Shown here: piece by piece, positions 23,701 to 34,053 of the stretch
Position numbering within the stretch: the first letter of the stretch is position 1
Layout of the letters: each line of letters begins with the position of its first letter
NCBI GenBank assembly: GCA_003254925.1
Contig: QANZ01018291.1
Coordinates: 64,508-128,507, forward strand
Origin: Chamaecrista fasciculata
Taxonomy: Eukaryota; Streptophyta; Magnoliopsida; Fabales; Fabaceae
Direction: 5' to 3'
Length of the DNA: 64,000 nt
Notes under the pieces: model-generated
Databases searched by the model: none
What the model saw: only the letters and a program-made list of their open reading frames with translations
Told to the model about the DNA's origin: nothing
Translations under genes and position numbers: made by a program

Positions 23701-25848
23701 CTATGACTCTACAAAGTAATCAGAAACAGAAAAGGGAATTTTTGAGGATTTCATGAGTGGTGACTTGTCTCATTGCAAGTTTGGGTTTGCTGGTCTCAGC
23801 TTGAACTTGATTCCTTCTTCTCAGCCCCAACATAGTTAAAGGCGCTCACCTCAGCCCCTAAGGCTCTAAGGTGAGGCATCATTTGAAGCCAATGCCTCTT
23901 GCACCGTGAGAGGTGTTGGCTTCACAAAGTGTCAAGAACTGTAGAGATGGTACTCAACTTGACTGGTTATGTATATAACCATGTTACAATGTTAGAGTTC
24001 TAAATGCTATGAGAGTTTACAGAGCAAAGAGAGTTGGTTAGGCCTGGAAGAACTAGATTTTGCACTTCATATCTCACTTCAAAATGTATCTATAAAAAAA
24101 ATTCATTGGGAGCTATTCTATTTTAGAGGAGTAGGGATGTTAAAGGCAAACATGTGGTTGAAAGTGAGCTTATACCTTCCTTTTGAAATTCAGTAGTGGA
24201 TATCCTTAAGGTTATGGGACCTCTTGTTTGGGTGCTTAAGCTTGTGCATAATATTAAAAAAAAAAAAAGCTATGGGTTATATCTAATTATCTATTAAGGG
24301 TGCATTTTTCCTTTGACTACATGAGTCAACCCTATGACAGAAGCTATGACCATAATGCCAATATGGCAAATGATCAAAGACTCAAAGCTTAGGTTGTTTT
24401 AGCATATTTATCTAATCCACTATGGCACTATCCCAATATAAAGCATTGTCAAATACATGAAAACCCAACAGTCAACTAATTCAAAAGTATGTTCCCTTCT
24501 CCATTTTTTCAGAAGTTAAGCCTATAAGGTTTCCCAAATAAAAGTTGCATAACACATTTTCCTCAATTACTGTGTGTATGTGTATATATGTGGAGGAATA
24601 GGACAATAACATAGGTAGTAGTTACAATAGACCAAAAAAAATTTGAGGTCAAAGCAACAATCATTACATATGAGCACAATATCTATATTTCCTACATAGT
24701 GTACATTCTCGCATTTAAAACTATCATTTCTTTCTGGCATCAAGGACGACCTTGCAGAAACCATGGTAGCGACTAAGATAGATGCAAGCACCAATCTGTG
24801 TAATTGAATTTATCAAAAAGTTACTTACAAAAGCAGGGAGTTATCATCCCCCAATATAAGTTAGCAAAAAGGTAAGCAAAGCAGCTGAACCATTATAACT
24901 TTTGATTGCAAAAGAATGACGTAACACTACAGAGACCACCGACTATAAATGAAAATTATGTGTTGCGATGGACTATATCTTGATTCTACAGATATTTATA
25001 ACTACAGAATGGGAAAAAAAACCTTGAGATCATCCTCAATCTTCGCCACTTGACCATGAATACTATCCACTATATCCTTCAAAGGTGACATAATCGGGTA
25101 CTTTGCTTCATCCCAAACAAACCTATCATCAGAAAAACTAAAATTCAACACACGACAAAAGCATGACGATTGAACCAAAAAAAAAAAACATACTACATTA
25201 TGATCAAATTAACAGGATATCAGTGTTATTAAGTGAATAGACCTGGTCAAGTACGAATCAACAGGCACTCCATCTACTGTTAGTCCGCTGCTTTCTACGC
25301 CTGAAACTCTCTTTAATTCCTCAATCTGTCGCCTGATCTTGTGTGACACTCCTTCCATGAAACTGTTAGACTGCACACATTTTCAGCTGTTCATTTCAAC
25401 AACATCCACACCACACACATAGCCGCACCAAAACATTAACAACGTGTCAAGCACTTCGTTCAGTACAAGCAAGAGCAGATTTCGCACTTAGAACGGCCGA
25501 TAAGTCATGAATCTAAATCCTAGTAAAACGAAACAAAATTGACGAAGAACGAGAACGTGAGGCTGTATCGCTGAAAATTTACCTTAAAGAGATCATCGCT
25601 GAGAGAAAGAAGAGAGTCTAGGGTTCCAACTCGAAGATTAAGAATATTAAACTGTCGAAAGAAAATAATTAATAATGAAAAACAGAGCAGTAGCAGATCT
25701 TTGGGAACGAAAAGGAGGAGGAGAGAATGATTACCTTGTAAAAAGGAGTATCGGAGGAATGCTTGGAGATGTGTTCCTGTAATTGATTCCAAATAGCAGA
25801 TGCCGAATTACGGACGGGAAGAGAGACTATCCAGTATCTGGTCGCCAT
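20796..25848 (-). pseudogene. VHA-C: V-type H+-ATPase subunit C (DET3-like), disrupted
   Basis: Minus-strand exons: 25735-25848 (MATRYWIVSLPVRNSASA), 25583-25651, 25243-25370, 25023-25122, 23250-23317, 23024-23166, 22664-22780, 22345-22469, about 21622-21675, and 20796-20892 (ends THPYVSYTVNLV). Subunit C links the peripheral stalk to V1 in the vacuolar proton pump. Exons 1-5 and 7 are open and closely match the family. Exon 6 is 143 nt where phase requires 142: an extra A in CCCAAAGTATTC (about 23075-23078) moves PKYSQKDWL out of frame and brings an early stop. Exon 8 is 125 nt where 126 is expected, with one base lost before SLLRWWYTSYSE. Exon 9 matches VFSSWMHFCAVRVFTESI, then the conserved RYGLPPxFLACVL block is absent. 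Three independent lesions favour a pseudogene; the homopolymer one alone could be an assembly error. Confidence 0.85.
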
Positions 25849-25947
25849 TGGAGCGATGAGTCTGAGCTCTGATCACAAACGCAACTATACAGTTAGAAAC
25901 TACGGATTATGGAAGCCCATACATATAGCATGACTTGTTACAAAATA

Positions 25948-26323
25948 GGCCAAAGCCTCAAATTGGTCCCTTATTCTTTTTATTTATTTCAGATTGATCT
26001 TATATATTTTTATAATGTTTCAAATTGGTCCAAAAAATACTTTCGAGATGTAATTTGACCTTATTTGCTAGCAATCTTAATTGTACAGAGAAAAAAAAAA
26101 CTCTTCAAGAGTTAACATATAGCTTCAAATTTGTTGTATTCGGACTTCAAATAAGAGAGGGATGGCCAATTTCACTTGTTTGGCCGTAAAACAAGTTATC
26201 CACTTTTGGAATTCGATTTCGTCTCATTTGAGTTTGAAATAAGAGAGATATAACCGCATTAAGTATTTTTTAGATCAATTTGAAGCATCATAAAAATTTA
26301 TAGGACCAATTTGAAAGGCTTGT
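25948..26323. mobile_element. Foldback MULE-like element just 5' of the V-ATPase C pseudogene
   Basis: Inverted arms GGCCAAAGCCTCAAATTGG and CCAATTTGAAAGGCTTGT, flanked by TACAAAATA (25939-25947) and AACAAAATA (26324-26332), an 8/9 match. The internal sequence is related to the element at 33556-34044. Confidence 0.7.
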
Positions 26324-26498
26324 AACAAAATATTAACATTTAAACATTTTCTTACTGAACTCCTTCTTTTCAATCAGCGAGAATATTATCCATTACTCTT
26401 TTTAATTTTTAGTAGCCCAAAACAGGTGAACAATTTTGTATAAATATGGGATAGCAAAATATTGATAAATAGATTTGAAAAGTTAAGATTATATTGTA

Positions 26499-26990
26499 GC
26501 TCAAAACCTTATTTTGGTCGCCAAATTATGGGGTGAGTTCCATTCGGATCTTCAAATTTCTTTTTCATTTGTTCTATTGGCGCTTTTAATCAGAATGTGA
26601 TTTTGTCGATTTCTCCAAACTAAACACTTGAACTAAAAGATTTTTCTCTCGTGTGTATATATATATATATATATATATTAATAAATGAGTTATTAGAGAG
26701 CAAAAGAAACGTACATCGTCATTTTTAGAAAAATTAATCATAAATTTATGACTAAGAAGGAAGACTTTTTTCTTTATCTCTGTGCTAATTAATTCATTAT
26801 GACATATATAAGAAAAAAGATGGTTCATCTCTATTTGTCCATGATAAAAATAACAAATAAAAATTAAGCAAAATCACATTTTAAACTAACGATAAAACAA
26901 ATGAAAAAGTTTAAAGATCAAACGAAACAAAAAAAAAGGATCAAAACAAAATTCATTTTATAATTTGAGGACCAAAATAAAATTTTGACC
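26499..26990. mobile_element. Foldback MULE-like element
   Basis: Inverted arms CTTATTTTGGTCGCCAAATT and AATTTGAGGACCAAAATAAA. The flanks TATATTGTA (26490-26498) and TTTATTGTA (26991-26999) match 8/9. Contains a (TA)n tract near 26656-26678. Confidence 0.65.
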
Positions 26991-27453
26991 TTTATTGTAA
27001 ATATTTAATATTTAAGAAAATAGATATCCAGTTGAGAATATAAAATTTTTAGAATGATCCTGGGCTTCAATGTGCCCCTCTAATAAGTAAACTGTTTCAT
27101 GGTCTCCAACCCCCCTACCAAAGAATGTTGAAATTCTGATATTCTTGGTAGAACCTTTTATATCACTAGTTTCCCTCTTCCTTTCCAACTTCCTCCTTTC
27201 ATTTTTAAAAATAATTCGAGTACTCCTATATATTAGCTTTCCTTCACTTTCTTTGCCTGATTCTGTCACTTGGAAACAAAGTAGTAGCGGTTTATTTCCT
27301 CTTCTGTCCGGTTTGATTTTTTTTCTTTTGTTTTAGTACGTAGTTCAAGGATTTACAACAATATGAATTTGTAATTTTCTTTTTGTGAAGAGCTCTCCTC
27401 CTCTCATTTCAGATTAGAGAATGGGACATACCAAATATGGTGTTTATGACAGC

Positions 27454-27785
27454 ATTGTGAGCATGTTGAGTTTTTACTGATATCACTTGGGTTTATTAAT
27501 GCCCATATTGTACGTTTTTATGGACTTGAAGGATCCGGATTTTCAAATTGTTTGATAAACAAATTTGCCATGATATTCATTGATGACATTTTGGTTTACT
27601 CTCAAAGTCTAGAAGAGCATTTGAAAATGATTTTGCAAAAGTTAAAAGAGAGATAGGTGTATGTCAAATTCTTTAAGTGTGGAATTTTGGCTAGATATAT
27701 ATATAGTGTGACTTTGCTTGGGTATGTGATTTTGAAGGATGATTCATGTGGACTACACAAAAGTGGTCTCAGCCTACCTTCATTA
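27454..27785 (+). pseudogene. Decayed Ty3/Gypsy reverse transcriptase fragment
   Basis: One frame reads KFAMIFIDDILVYSQSLEEH, the catalytic YVDD/FIDD box and its surroundings in Gypsy polymerases, followed by a stop and then VYVKFFKCGILA and VTLLGYVILKD. The preceding FGL.NAP..FMDL region is recognisable only across a frameshift. No LTRs or integrase were found nearby. Confidence 0.8.
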
Positions 27786-27849
27786 TTGTGACAACGAGTT
27801 TTCTGAAATTGTTGTACCATTGACATAGTTGTCCCAGAACACATACTAC

Positions 27850-28393
27850 AAAAAATTGATGATTTTTTGCAATGACATAATCACACAACTCATTTTCAAA
27901 AGTTAAAAATTCGCTACAAAAAATATAGACAACAACTAATTAAAGAGTCGTTGCAAAGGACTTTTGTAACGGCTTATTAATAACTCGCAACCAAAACTAC
28001 CTTTTTCTAAAGATTTTATCATTGCCAAAAGAAAAAATTGGCTGTGACATTTTCACTACATGAAATCCCAACAAAAATTTCATTTTCGCTACCTAAGTTT
28101 TTTTTAATATATAACAAATCATGCGAAAGACTAAATAATTTACAAAATACTTAATTTTTTTAACATATTTCATATATAGTCAACACAAATGAAATATCTA
28201 AGTTTTACAACACATCTTATATTATATGGCTCCACCCCTTTCTGGTCGTCCACATTTTAAAACTATAGTACAAAATTAATAATAAGAGAAAAATTATTAT
28301 TTGATCCCTTCTTTTTTACTGTGTTAACGATTTAGTCCCTCATTTATTTTACATACATATTTGTGTGTCCGTTAGGGCACGCAAAGCCTCTAG
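27850..28393. other. Transposon remnants, including a Helitron-like 3' end
   Basis: The segment ending GCAAAGCCTCTAG (CTAG at 28390-28393) shares its terminal words (AACGATTTAGTCC, ACATACATAT, GCAAAGCCTCTAG) with the better-defined Helitron-like insertion at 62.7-63.1 kb. The preceding sequence starting TACTACAAAAAATTGATG resembles a CACTA-type end. No gene seen. Confidence 0.4.
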
Positions 28394-29550
28394 TGTAATA
28401 TATGTCTAAATATTTGAACACAGGTTTTTCAAATCCAACAACATAGAACAAACATCCAAATTAATCCAAAAATGAAAAATATATATATGTAGTCAACATA
28501 TCCAAAAACATAATAGAACTAGGCTAACATATCCAAGTCCAAAACATAAAATTAACATGTCCAAATCCAACAACAAATATCATAACAAGTCAAATCCTAT
28601 GAAACTAATATTTTCCAACTCCTTCAATATAATCCTTCAATTCTTACAAGTCTTCACTATTTGCCTCATTGTCATTGATAGATGGAAGTGTTACGTGAAG
28701 TTGTCCCAACAGAAAAATAATAATTCAAAGAATTTAGTGCAATTAAGTCCCTACTATGAGGGATGTTTACTTTTCAATGATACCAATTATTCAGAAATAG
28801 ACCAGCAACGGAAACAAGCGGGAAGAAAGAAATTAAAGACTCTTGGTGTGTGACATTAACTATCTATGTACATCATTTAATTTTATTTTGTTATAAAATT
28901 ATAGCATCGTCTATAGTGTAGTTTATATCTCATATTTGGTAAGTTTTTGACAAAAGGATGACTATTTTTTCTAATAAAAAAATGACCATTTTTCTTTTAC
29001 TTTTTTATTTGTAATTCTCAATACTCTTTGATTGGTGCTCTAATTAAGAACACGAATTTGAACAATCCTATTATTTTTGACTTGGGCATAATTGTTATGT
29101 GCATTACAGGTTCTTTTGCTGAGCATTTTGAATTTATCAAGTAATGTCATCTACTTCAAGTAATAAGAAAAAATTGATGTCACCTACAACAATGAATTTT
29201 GCATATATAGCCCTCAAAATACATCAATAAATTTTGCATATATAGCCCTCATAATTAAACTTAATTCGTAACTGGCAAGTAACGAAAATATCTCTACTAG
29301 CTAGTAGAGTTAGTAGCTAAAATTACATAACAATTTCATAAACACTATATATCCAACAATACATCATATATAGTAGCCATATATTCCACAAATGGGAACA
29401 CAAAATATGTCCATGGGCTACTATTTTATTTTACAACATATCCTTAATCATAACACCAAAATATAATCCACACACACTTTGATAGTTGATATAGGTTTCT
29501 TCAGTACCAAAATGAAGAAACACAAACTCACCACCACCACCACTCAACAA
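28394..29550. other. AT-rich intergenic sequence downstream of FUS3
   Basis: No supported gene. A 98-codon frame at 28557-28853 has biased, low-complexity composition and no domain. Confidence 0.5.
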
Positions 29551-29558
29551 CATGCATG
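29551..29558. promoter_or_regulatory. RY element CATGCATG in the FUS3 3' flank
   Basis: The palindrome CATGCATG lies 95 bases beyond the FUS3 stop codon. RY elements are the known binding site of B3 factors of the ABI3/FUS3/LEC2 group. Whether this copy functions is unknown. Confidence 0.4.
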
Positions 29559-29652
29559 TTCTTCTATTGGTACCATGTTAATTAGTGTCTTAACAACATA
29601 TGATACATAATTAATGGCAACACATTACAACCATTAATATTGCAAATCAAAC

Positions 29653-32454
29653 TTAATAAAAGTCATCAAGTGACAAATTCTCGACTGAGCCAAATGTTTC
29701 AACAGGTCCAATCCTTGGAAAATTGGTCATTGATCCACCCAAAAAATCAAGAGGCGAGTCATCTAACGAGAAGGTAGTATCATAGATGAATGACATGTCA
29801 GTGTCAGACATCGTCGGATAAGTCACCAAGCTTAGGCTATTGGATTTGTTTACCTCGTGGCTATCTGATTTGTTTACCTCATGGTGATGATCATGTAGGA
29901 AGATATCAGTGATGGAATCGCCAGCTAGACCCATAAAATCATCCTCTTCTTCGGAAGCTTTTTTGGCCTGAATCACCTGCATTGCATCAAGTGAAACAAG
30001 ATCTTTTGCAATTATTATATATGCATGTATATGTTCCTAGAAAACAAAAGTCATGGTTTAAAAGAGAGTACAAAGTTATTTATTTGATATATGACACATA
30101 CGTAATTAAGGTTTTGATTGTCTTGGTAAACCAAGATGGAATCTCCAAGACGTAAACCATGTGTGTTAACAAATTCCCCTGAAAAGATTCAGTTCAAAAA
30201 TTTAGTTATGCATATACAAAATTTATAATGTTTAATATATATATATACTTAACAAGATAATAACTAATTATGAAGGTACCTGTGTTCTCAAGTATATACA
30301 TCCGACTGTTGTTATTAGGCCAAAACCTGCATAATTTACATGTTAATTAAAAGTATGGATGCAAGTTTTACTAATAAAACAATACTTATGGAGAAGAATC
30401 AATCAATTTAATTTGAGTTGTGTATTATATATATATATATATATCAATTAACAATTTTGAATTGGAAGTATATATATAGAGAGACCTGTACTTAAAGCTC
30501 CAAACATGAAGACCATCCATGTCATTCATGCTGATAAGAATCCCATCCTTTGACTCAAGAACAGGAAGGAATGCCTCTGCTGCTTTCTGCAAATATGGGT
30601 TAGTTGCCCAATATTTTTATAGTTGTTAATTAGGCTCATATATGAGGCAACACAACCCAAGTTATAAATAATGACAATTTATCAGAAATATCTTAACAAA
30701 TAACTAATAGGTGCAATTTCTTTGATATACACTTGTTTGTCTAGAACTTAGTCCTTCAAATATACACTTGTTAAAAATTCATTATTTGAAAATAATGGCA
30801 ATTTCTCATAAATATCTTAATGAATAACTAATAGGTGCAATTTCTTTGATATACACTTGTTTGTCTAGAACTTAGTCCTTCAAATATACACTTGTTAAAA
30901 ATCCAATCTTTGAGAATAATTTAGTTTACATACTTTAATCTATGAAAGTGATAGAAATACAATTTAGTCTCTTAAGCTTATTTTTTAAGGACTAACATGA
31001 AATGTTGGTTCTATAACTTTCAGAGATTGAAAAATGCAAATGAAATGTTCTAGGATTAATAAGTTGTTAACTCATATATCCAAGACAATTATATGTTTAT
31101 TTTAAGTGCTTGAAATATACACGAGTTGTGACTTAATAATCCCTGAATATAATTTAGTTTACACCCTTTAATTTTTAAGTCATATAAATATACAGTTGAA
31201 TCATTCATGCTTATTTTGTAGGGAATAACTTATTTGAACAAAATATGTAAAATGTATTGGTTTTATAATTTTGACAGATTGAAAAATATACACTAAATTT
31301 ATAAGGATTAAGATATTAATAACTAAAAAATAATAACGAAACAACCAAAGCAACAAACCAACCTTTGGGAGCACCATTCTTCGGAGGGAGCTCACATCAC
31401 TGTTCTTGAGCTCCTTTTGAAAAAGGAATCTCAACCTTCTGTTATCAATTCCCTAAATGAACATCACATAGAAAAATGATTATTCATGAATCATACATTA
31501 CATATTGCAAACAAATTAATTAAAATCTTTGGAATGAGAAATAAGTTGTCCTTCACAATTCACACACAAATTGAATTCCCAAATATAAAAGCAGCCACCG
31601 TACCATATGTACTTAGCAGTTAACTACAGTAATATTATCACTTCCCCATAAAACTTTATCTTATATCAAAAGCACCAGCCACCAACACACACATACATAT
31701 ATAAATCCTCCAAGATCTAATAATAATATTGAAAGCGATTCACACAAGCAAGTGTGTGTATATTCCTTGCTTGCACTAGTACTACTTGACAACATACATG
31801 AGACAGAGATAGATTCACATACACAAGCTTGAAAAACTCAAAATATTCATGCCTAGCAACCTAAATTAATCAGTTCGTTTATTAGCACGCCATTCTTCAG
31901 TAACAAAGTGACTTCCCCCAACTTTTTTGTTTTGAAATATTATTTTAAGTTTCGTTACTCCTATTTGGCTATTGTATAAATATAAATCCTCCATTTGACA
32001 GCCGTCTTTGTTTACCCCCTAGATTTATCAATAAAATATATATAGTGAGAGAGAAATTAAATGAAGTCGTTTTCAATGCAATTTAGATTAAAGAACAAGA
32101 AATTGATTCGAAAACACAGATCGGGAGACCTATGATGGAGATCGGTAATGAGAAAAATAAATGAAAGAGATAAATAGAGAGATGTATGATGAGGAGTGGA
32201 CTCACACGTGAGGGAGGCACGTGGGAGGAAGAAGAAGGTGGAATGGTCTGAAGAGGGAGAGCGGAGGATCGTCGTTGACGAGGCATCCTTTTTCGCCTGT
32301 GAACGGTCCCAAAAGTGGTTGTAACGGCCGCAACAAGACCCGAGAGATCAGGGATCCGACCCGACCCGGGAGTTATAGTAGTGTCTGCTGCCACGGTAAC
32401 ACCTGCCACCACCCCACACGCCTCGGTTTTATTGCCACCTTCACCCATCATCAT
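29653..32454 (-). CDS. FUS3: FUSCA3 B3-domain seed transcription factor
   Basis: Six minus-strand exons, 32206-32454, 31363-31452, 30486-30586, 30280-30326, 30102-30178 and 29653-29976, with consistent phases, give 295 aa. FUS3 directs embryo identity and seed maturation (storage proteins, ABA/GA balance) by binding RY elements in the nucleus. Visible features: a basic stretch KRMPRQRRSS before the domain; the B3 domain from RRLRFLFQKELKNSDVSSL through WSFKYRFWPNNNSRMYIL to LVYQDNQNLNYVIQAKKAS; an acidic C-terminal region; and the family tail SPLDFLGG...FGSVENLSLDDFY. HEVNKSDSHEVNKSNS is a short internal duplication. I chose the first of three consecutive ATGs (MMMGEGG) by comparison with the short N-terminus of the family; an in-frame ATG at 32532 adds a His/Thr-rich CACA-repeat peptide. 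No lesion found. Confidence 0.95.
30667..30905 (-). repeat. 124-bp tandem duplication in FUS3 intron 2
   Basis: Two consecutive copies, about 30667-30790 and 30791-30905. They are nearly identical over GTGCAATTTCTTTGATATAC and the following 70 bases. The intron spans 30587-31362. Confidence 0.85.
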
Positions 32455-32743
32455 TAGCTTAGGGTTCGATTCGATGATCTCTCTTTCTTTGTGTGTGTGA
32501 GTGTGTGAGTGCTTTTGGTTTCTGTGAGACACTGCACTATCCTCTCTTTCTCTCAGTTTGTGTGTGGACGCTCGGCAATCACGAAATGGGTGTGGGGTTT
32601 GGTGTTAATCACTTCAATCCTCCATCCACTCTCTTTCTTCTCACTCTCACTCCTTTTCTTTTTTCTATTTTTGGCAATGCATCTTATTCTGCATTCCCTC
32701 CCTCTCTTTTACGTTTCTTTTTTTTTTTACCATCCCATCCCAT

Positions 32744-32756
32744 ATCCTATATAATC
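32744..32756 (-). promoter_or_regulatory. Candidate FUS3 TATA box
   Basis: On the minus strand the sequence reads TTATATAGG, about 290 bases before the chosen start codon. It is followed by a pyrimidine/purine-rich leader. Confidence 0.45.
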
Positions 32757-32759
32757 TAA

Positions 32760-33555
32760 ATTTGTTTGAAATGGGTCTGATCAGTGTGGATCAGAATGGT
32801 GCGAGCTGGTGCCAAATGGGAGCCTCCCATTCATGCGTCCACATTACCATTGGCTCTTTCTCTCTGATCTGCTAGCCCAGCTTAATTGGCTTTTTCCGTA
32901 AAAATACATAATAAAACGTAAAGTATAGCGAACCATGGTTAATTAAGGAGGGTTAGGGTTGGGGTTGGGTTGGCATTGGGGTTGGTGCGGTGGTGAGGGT
33001 GGTGGTGGTTAGAGAGTGACCAAAGAGAGCGTGACGGATGTGTGATGAATGAAGAGGAAAGATGGAGGAAGCAAAGAGCATCCAGGTGTTGCAAAAGTTC
33101 TGAAACTCCCACAACAGAATTCAATGCCATTTTTGGCTTTGCATTGGACTCTCCCTCCCTCTCTTTCTTTCCTTCTTTAATCCAAAACCACACACTCTCT
33201 TTCTCTTTCTCTTTCTCTCTCTACTCTATTACTCCTATCATGGATGGATGCTCTGTATTTGAACCTAAGTGCATGGAACACACAAACACCCATAATTGGC
33301 TGAGTAAGTTCAACTATGCGCGCTACCACTCGGAAACTTTTTTCTCGCTATTTATCCTCTGCGGTACGCGAAATGTGAGAATGTTGTACCTGGTCATGTA
33401 TACCGTACACGTGGCGGCTGATTCTATTCTTTTCTCGGGATGGTTGGATGATTGGGTGGAAGGCGCGGTTGTGTTGGTGTTGCTGTGGGGTGCGAAGCAG
33501 GGTAAAATTCTGGCTATGTTGCCGTTGCGATGTATGGATATAGAGGTAAATAGTA
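32760..33555. other. FUS3 upstream region, no supported gene
   Basis: Contains TC-rich microsatellite sequence (33195-33225) and a GGGTT-rich tract (32945-32985). A 211-codon frame at 33042-33677 runs through these simple repeats into the neighbouring transposon and shows no domain. Confidence 0.5.
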
Positions 33556-34044
33556 GGCTAAATTCTCAAATTGGTCCCTTATCTTTCATTTGTTTTAGAT
33601 TGGTCCTACATCTTCCCATGTTGTTTCAAATTGGTTCCAAATCTACTTTCGAAACACGATTTTGCCTCATTTGCTAGCAATCTTAACTAAATAGAGAAAG
33701 AACTCTCCAAAAGTTAGCATATAGTTTCAAACTTGTTGCATTCAAACTTGAAACAAACAATATATGACAAATTTCACTTGTTTGACCGTAAAATGAGTTA
33801 TCCACTTTTGGGACCGATTTGACATCAGTTGTTGATAAACTCAAAGTACTCATTAAAAGAAACTCGTAATTTTAGATTTGTTACATTTGAGCTTTAAATT
33901 AGAGAGATATTATCACATTCAATATTTGTGAGACCAATTCAGAATATCATGGAAACATGTAAGGCTAATTTGAAATAAATGAAAGATAAGGGATCAATTT
34001 TGAAATCTACTCCATACATAAAGTACCAATTTGAGAGTTTGGAC
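33556..34044. mobile_element. Foldback MULE-like element upstream of FUS3
   Basis: The ends GGCTAAATTCTCAAATTGG and CCAATTTGAGAGTTTGGAC are inverted. The flanks TAAATAGTA (33547-33555) and TAATTAGTA (34045-34053) match 8/9. It shares internal words with the element at 25948-26323. Confidence 0.75.
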
Positions 34045-34053
34045 TAATTAGTA

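Noticed and set aside
24740-24800. Possible extra coding exon (IGACIYLSRYHGFCK) within the V-ATPase C intron
   Set aside because: It does not fit the subunit C sequence, whose flanking exons already join in phase; treated as chance.
28557-28853. 98-codon frame
   Set aside because: Asn/Lys/Ser-rich low-complexity composition with no domain or neighbouring gene structure.
33042-33677. 211-codon open frame upstream of FUS3
   Set aside because: It runs through TC and GGGTT simple repeats and into a foldback transposon; no domain, and codon use looks random.
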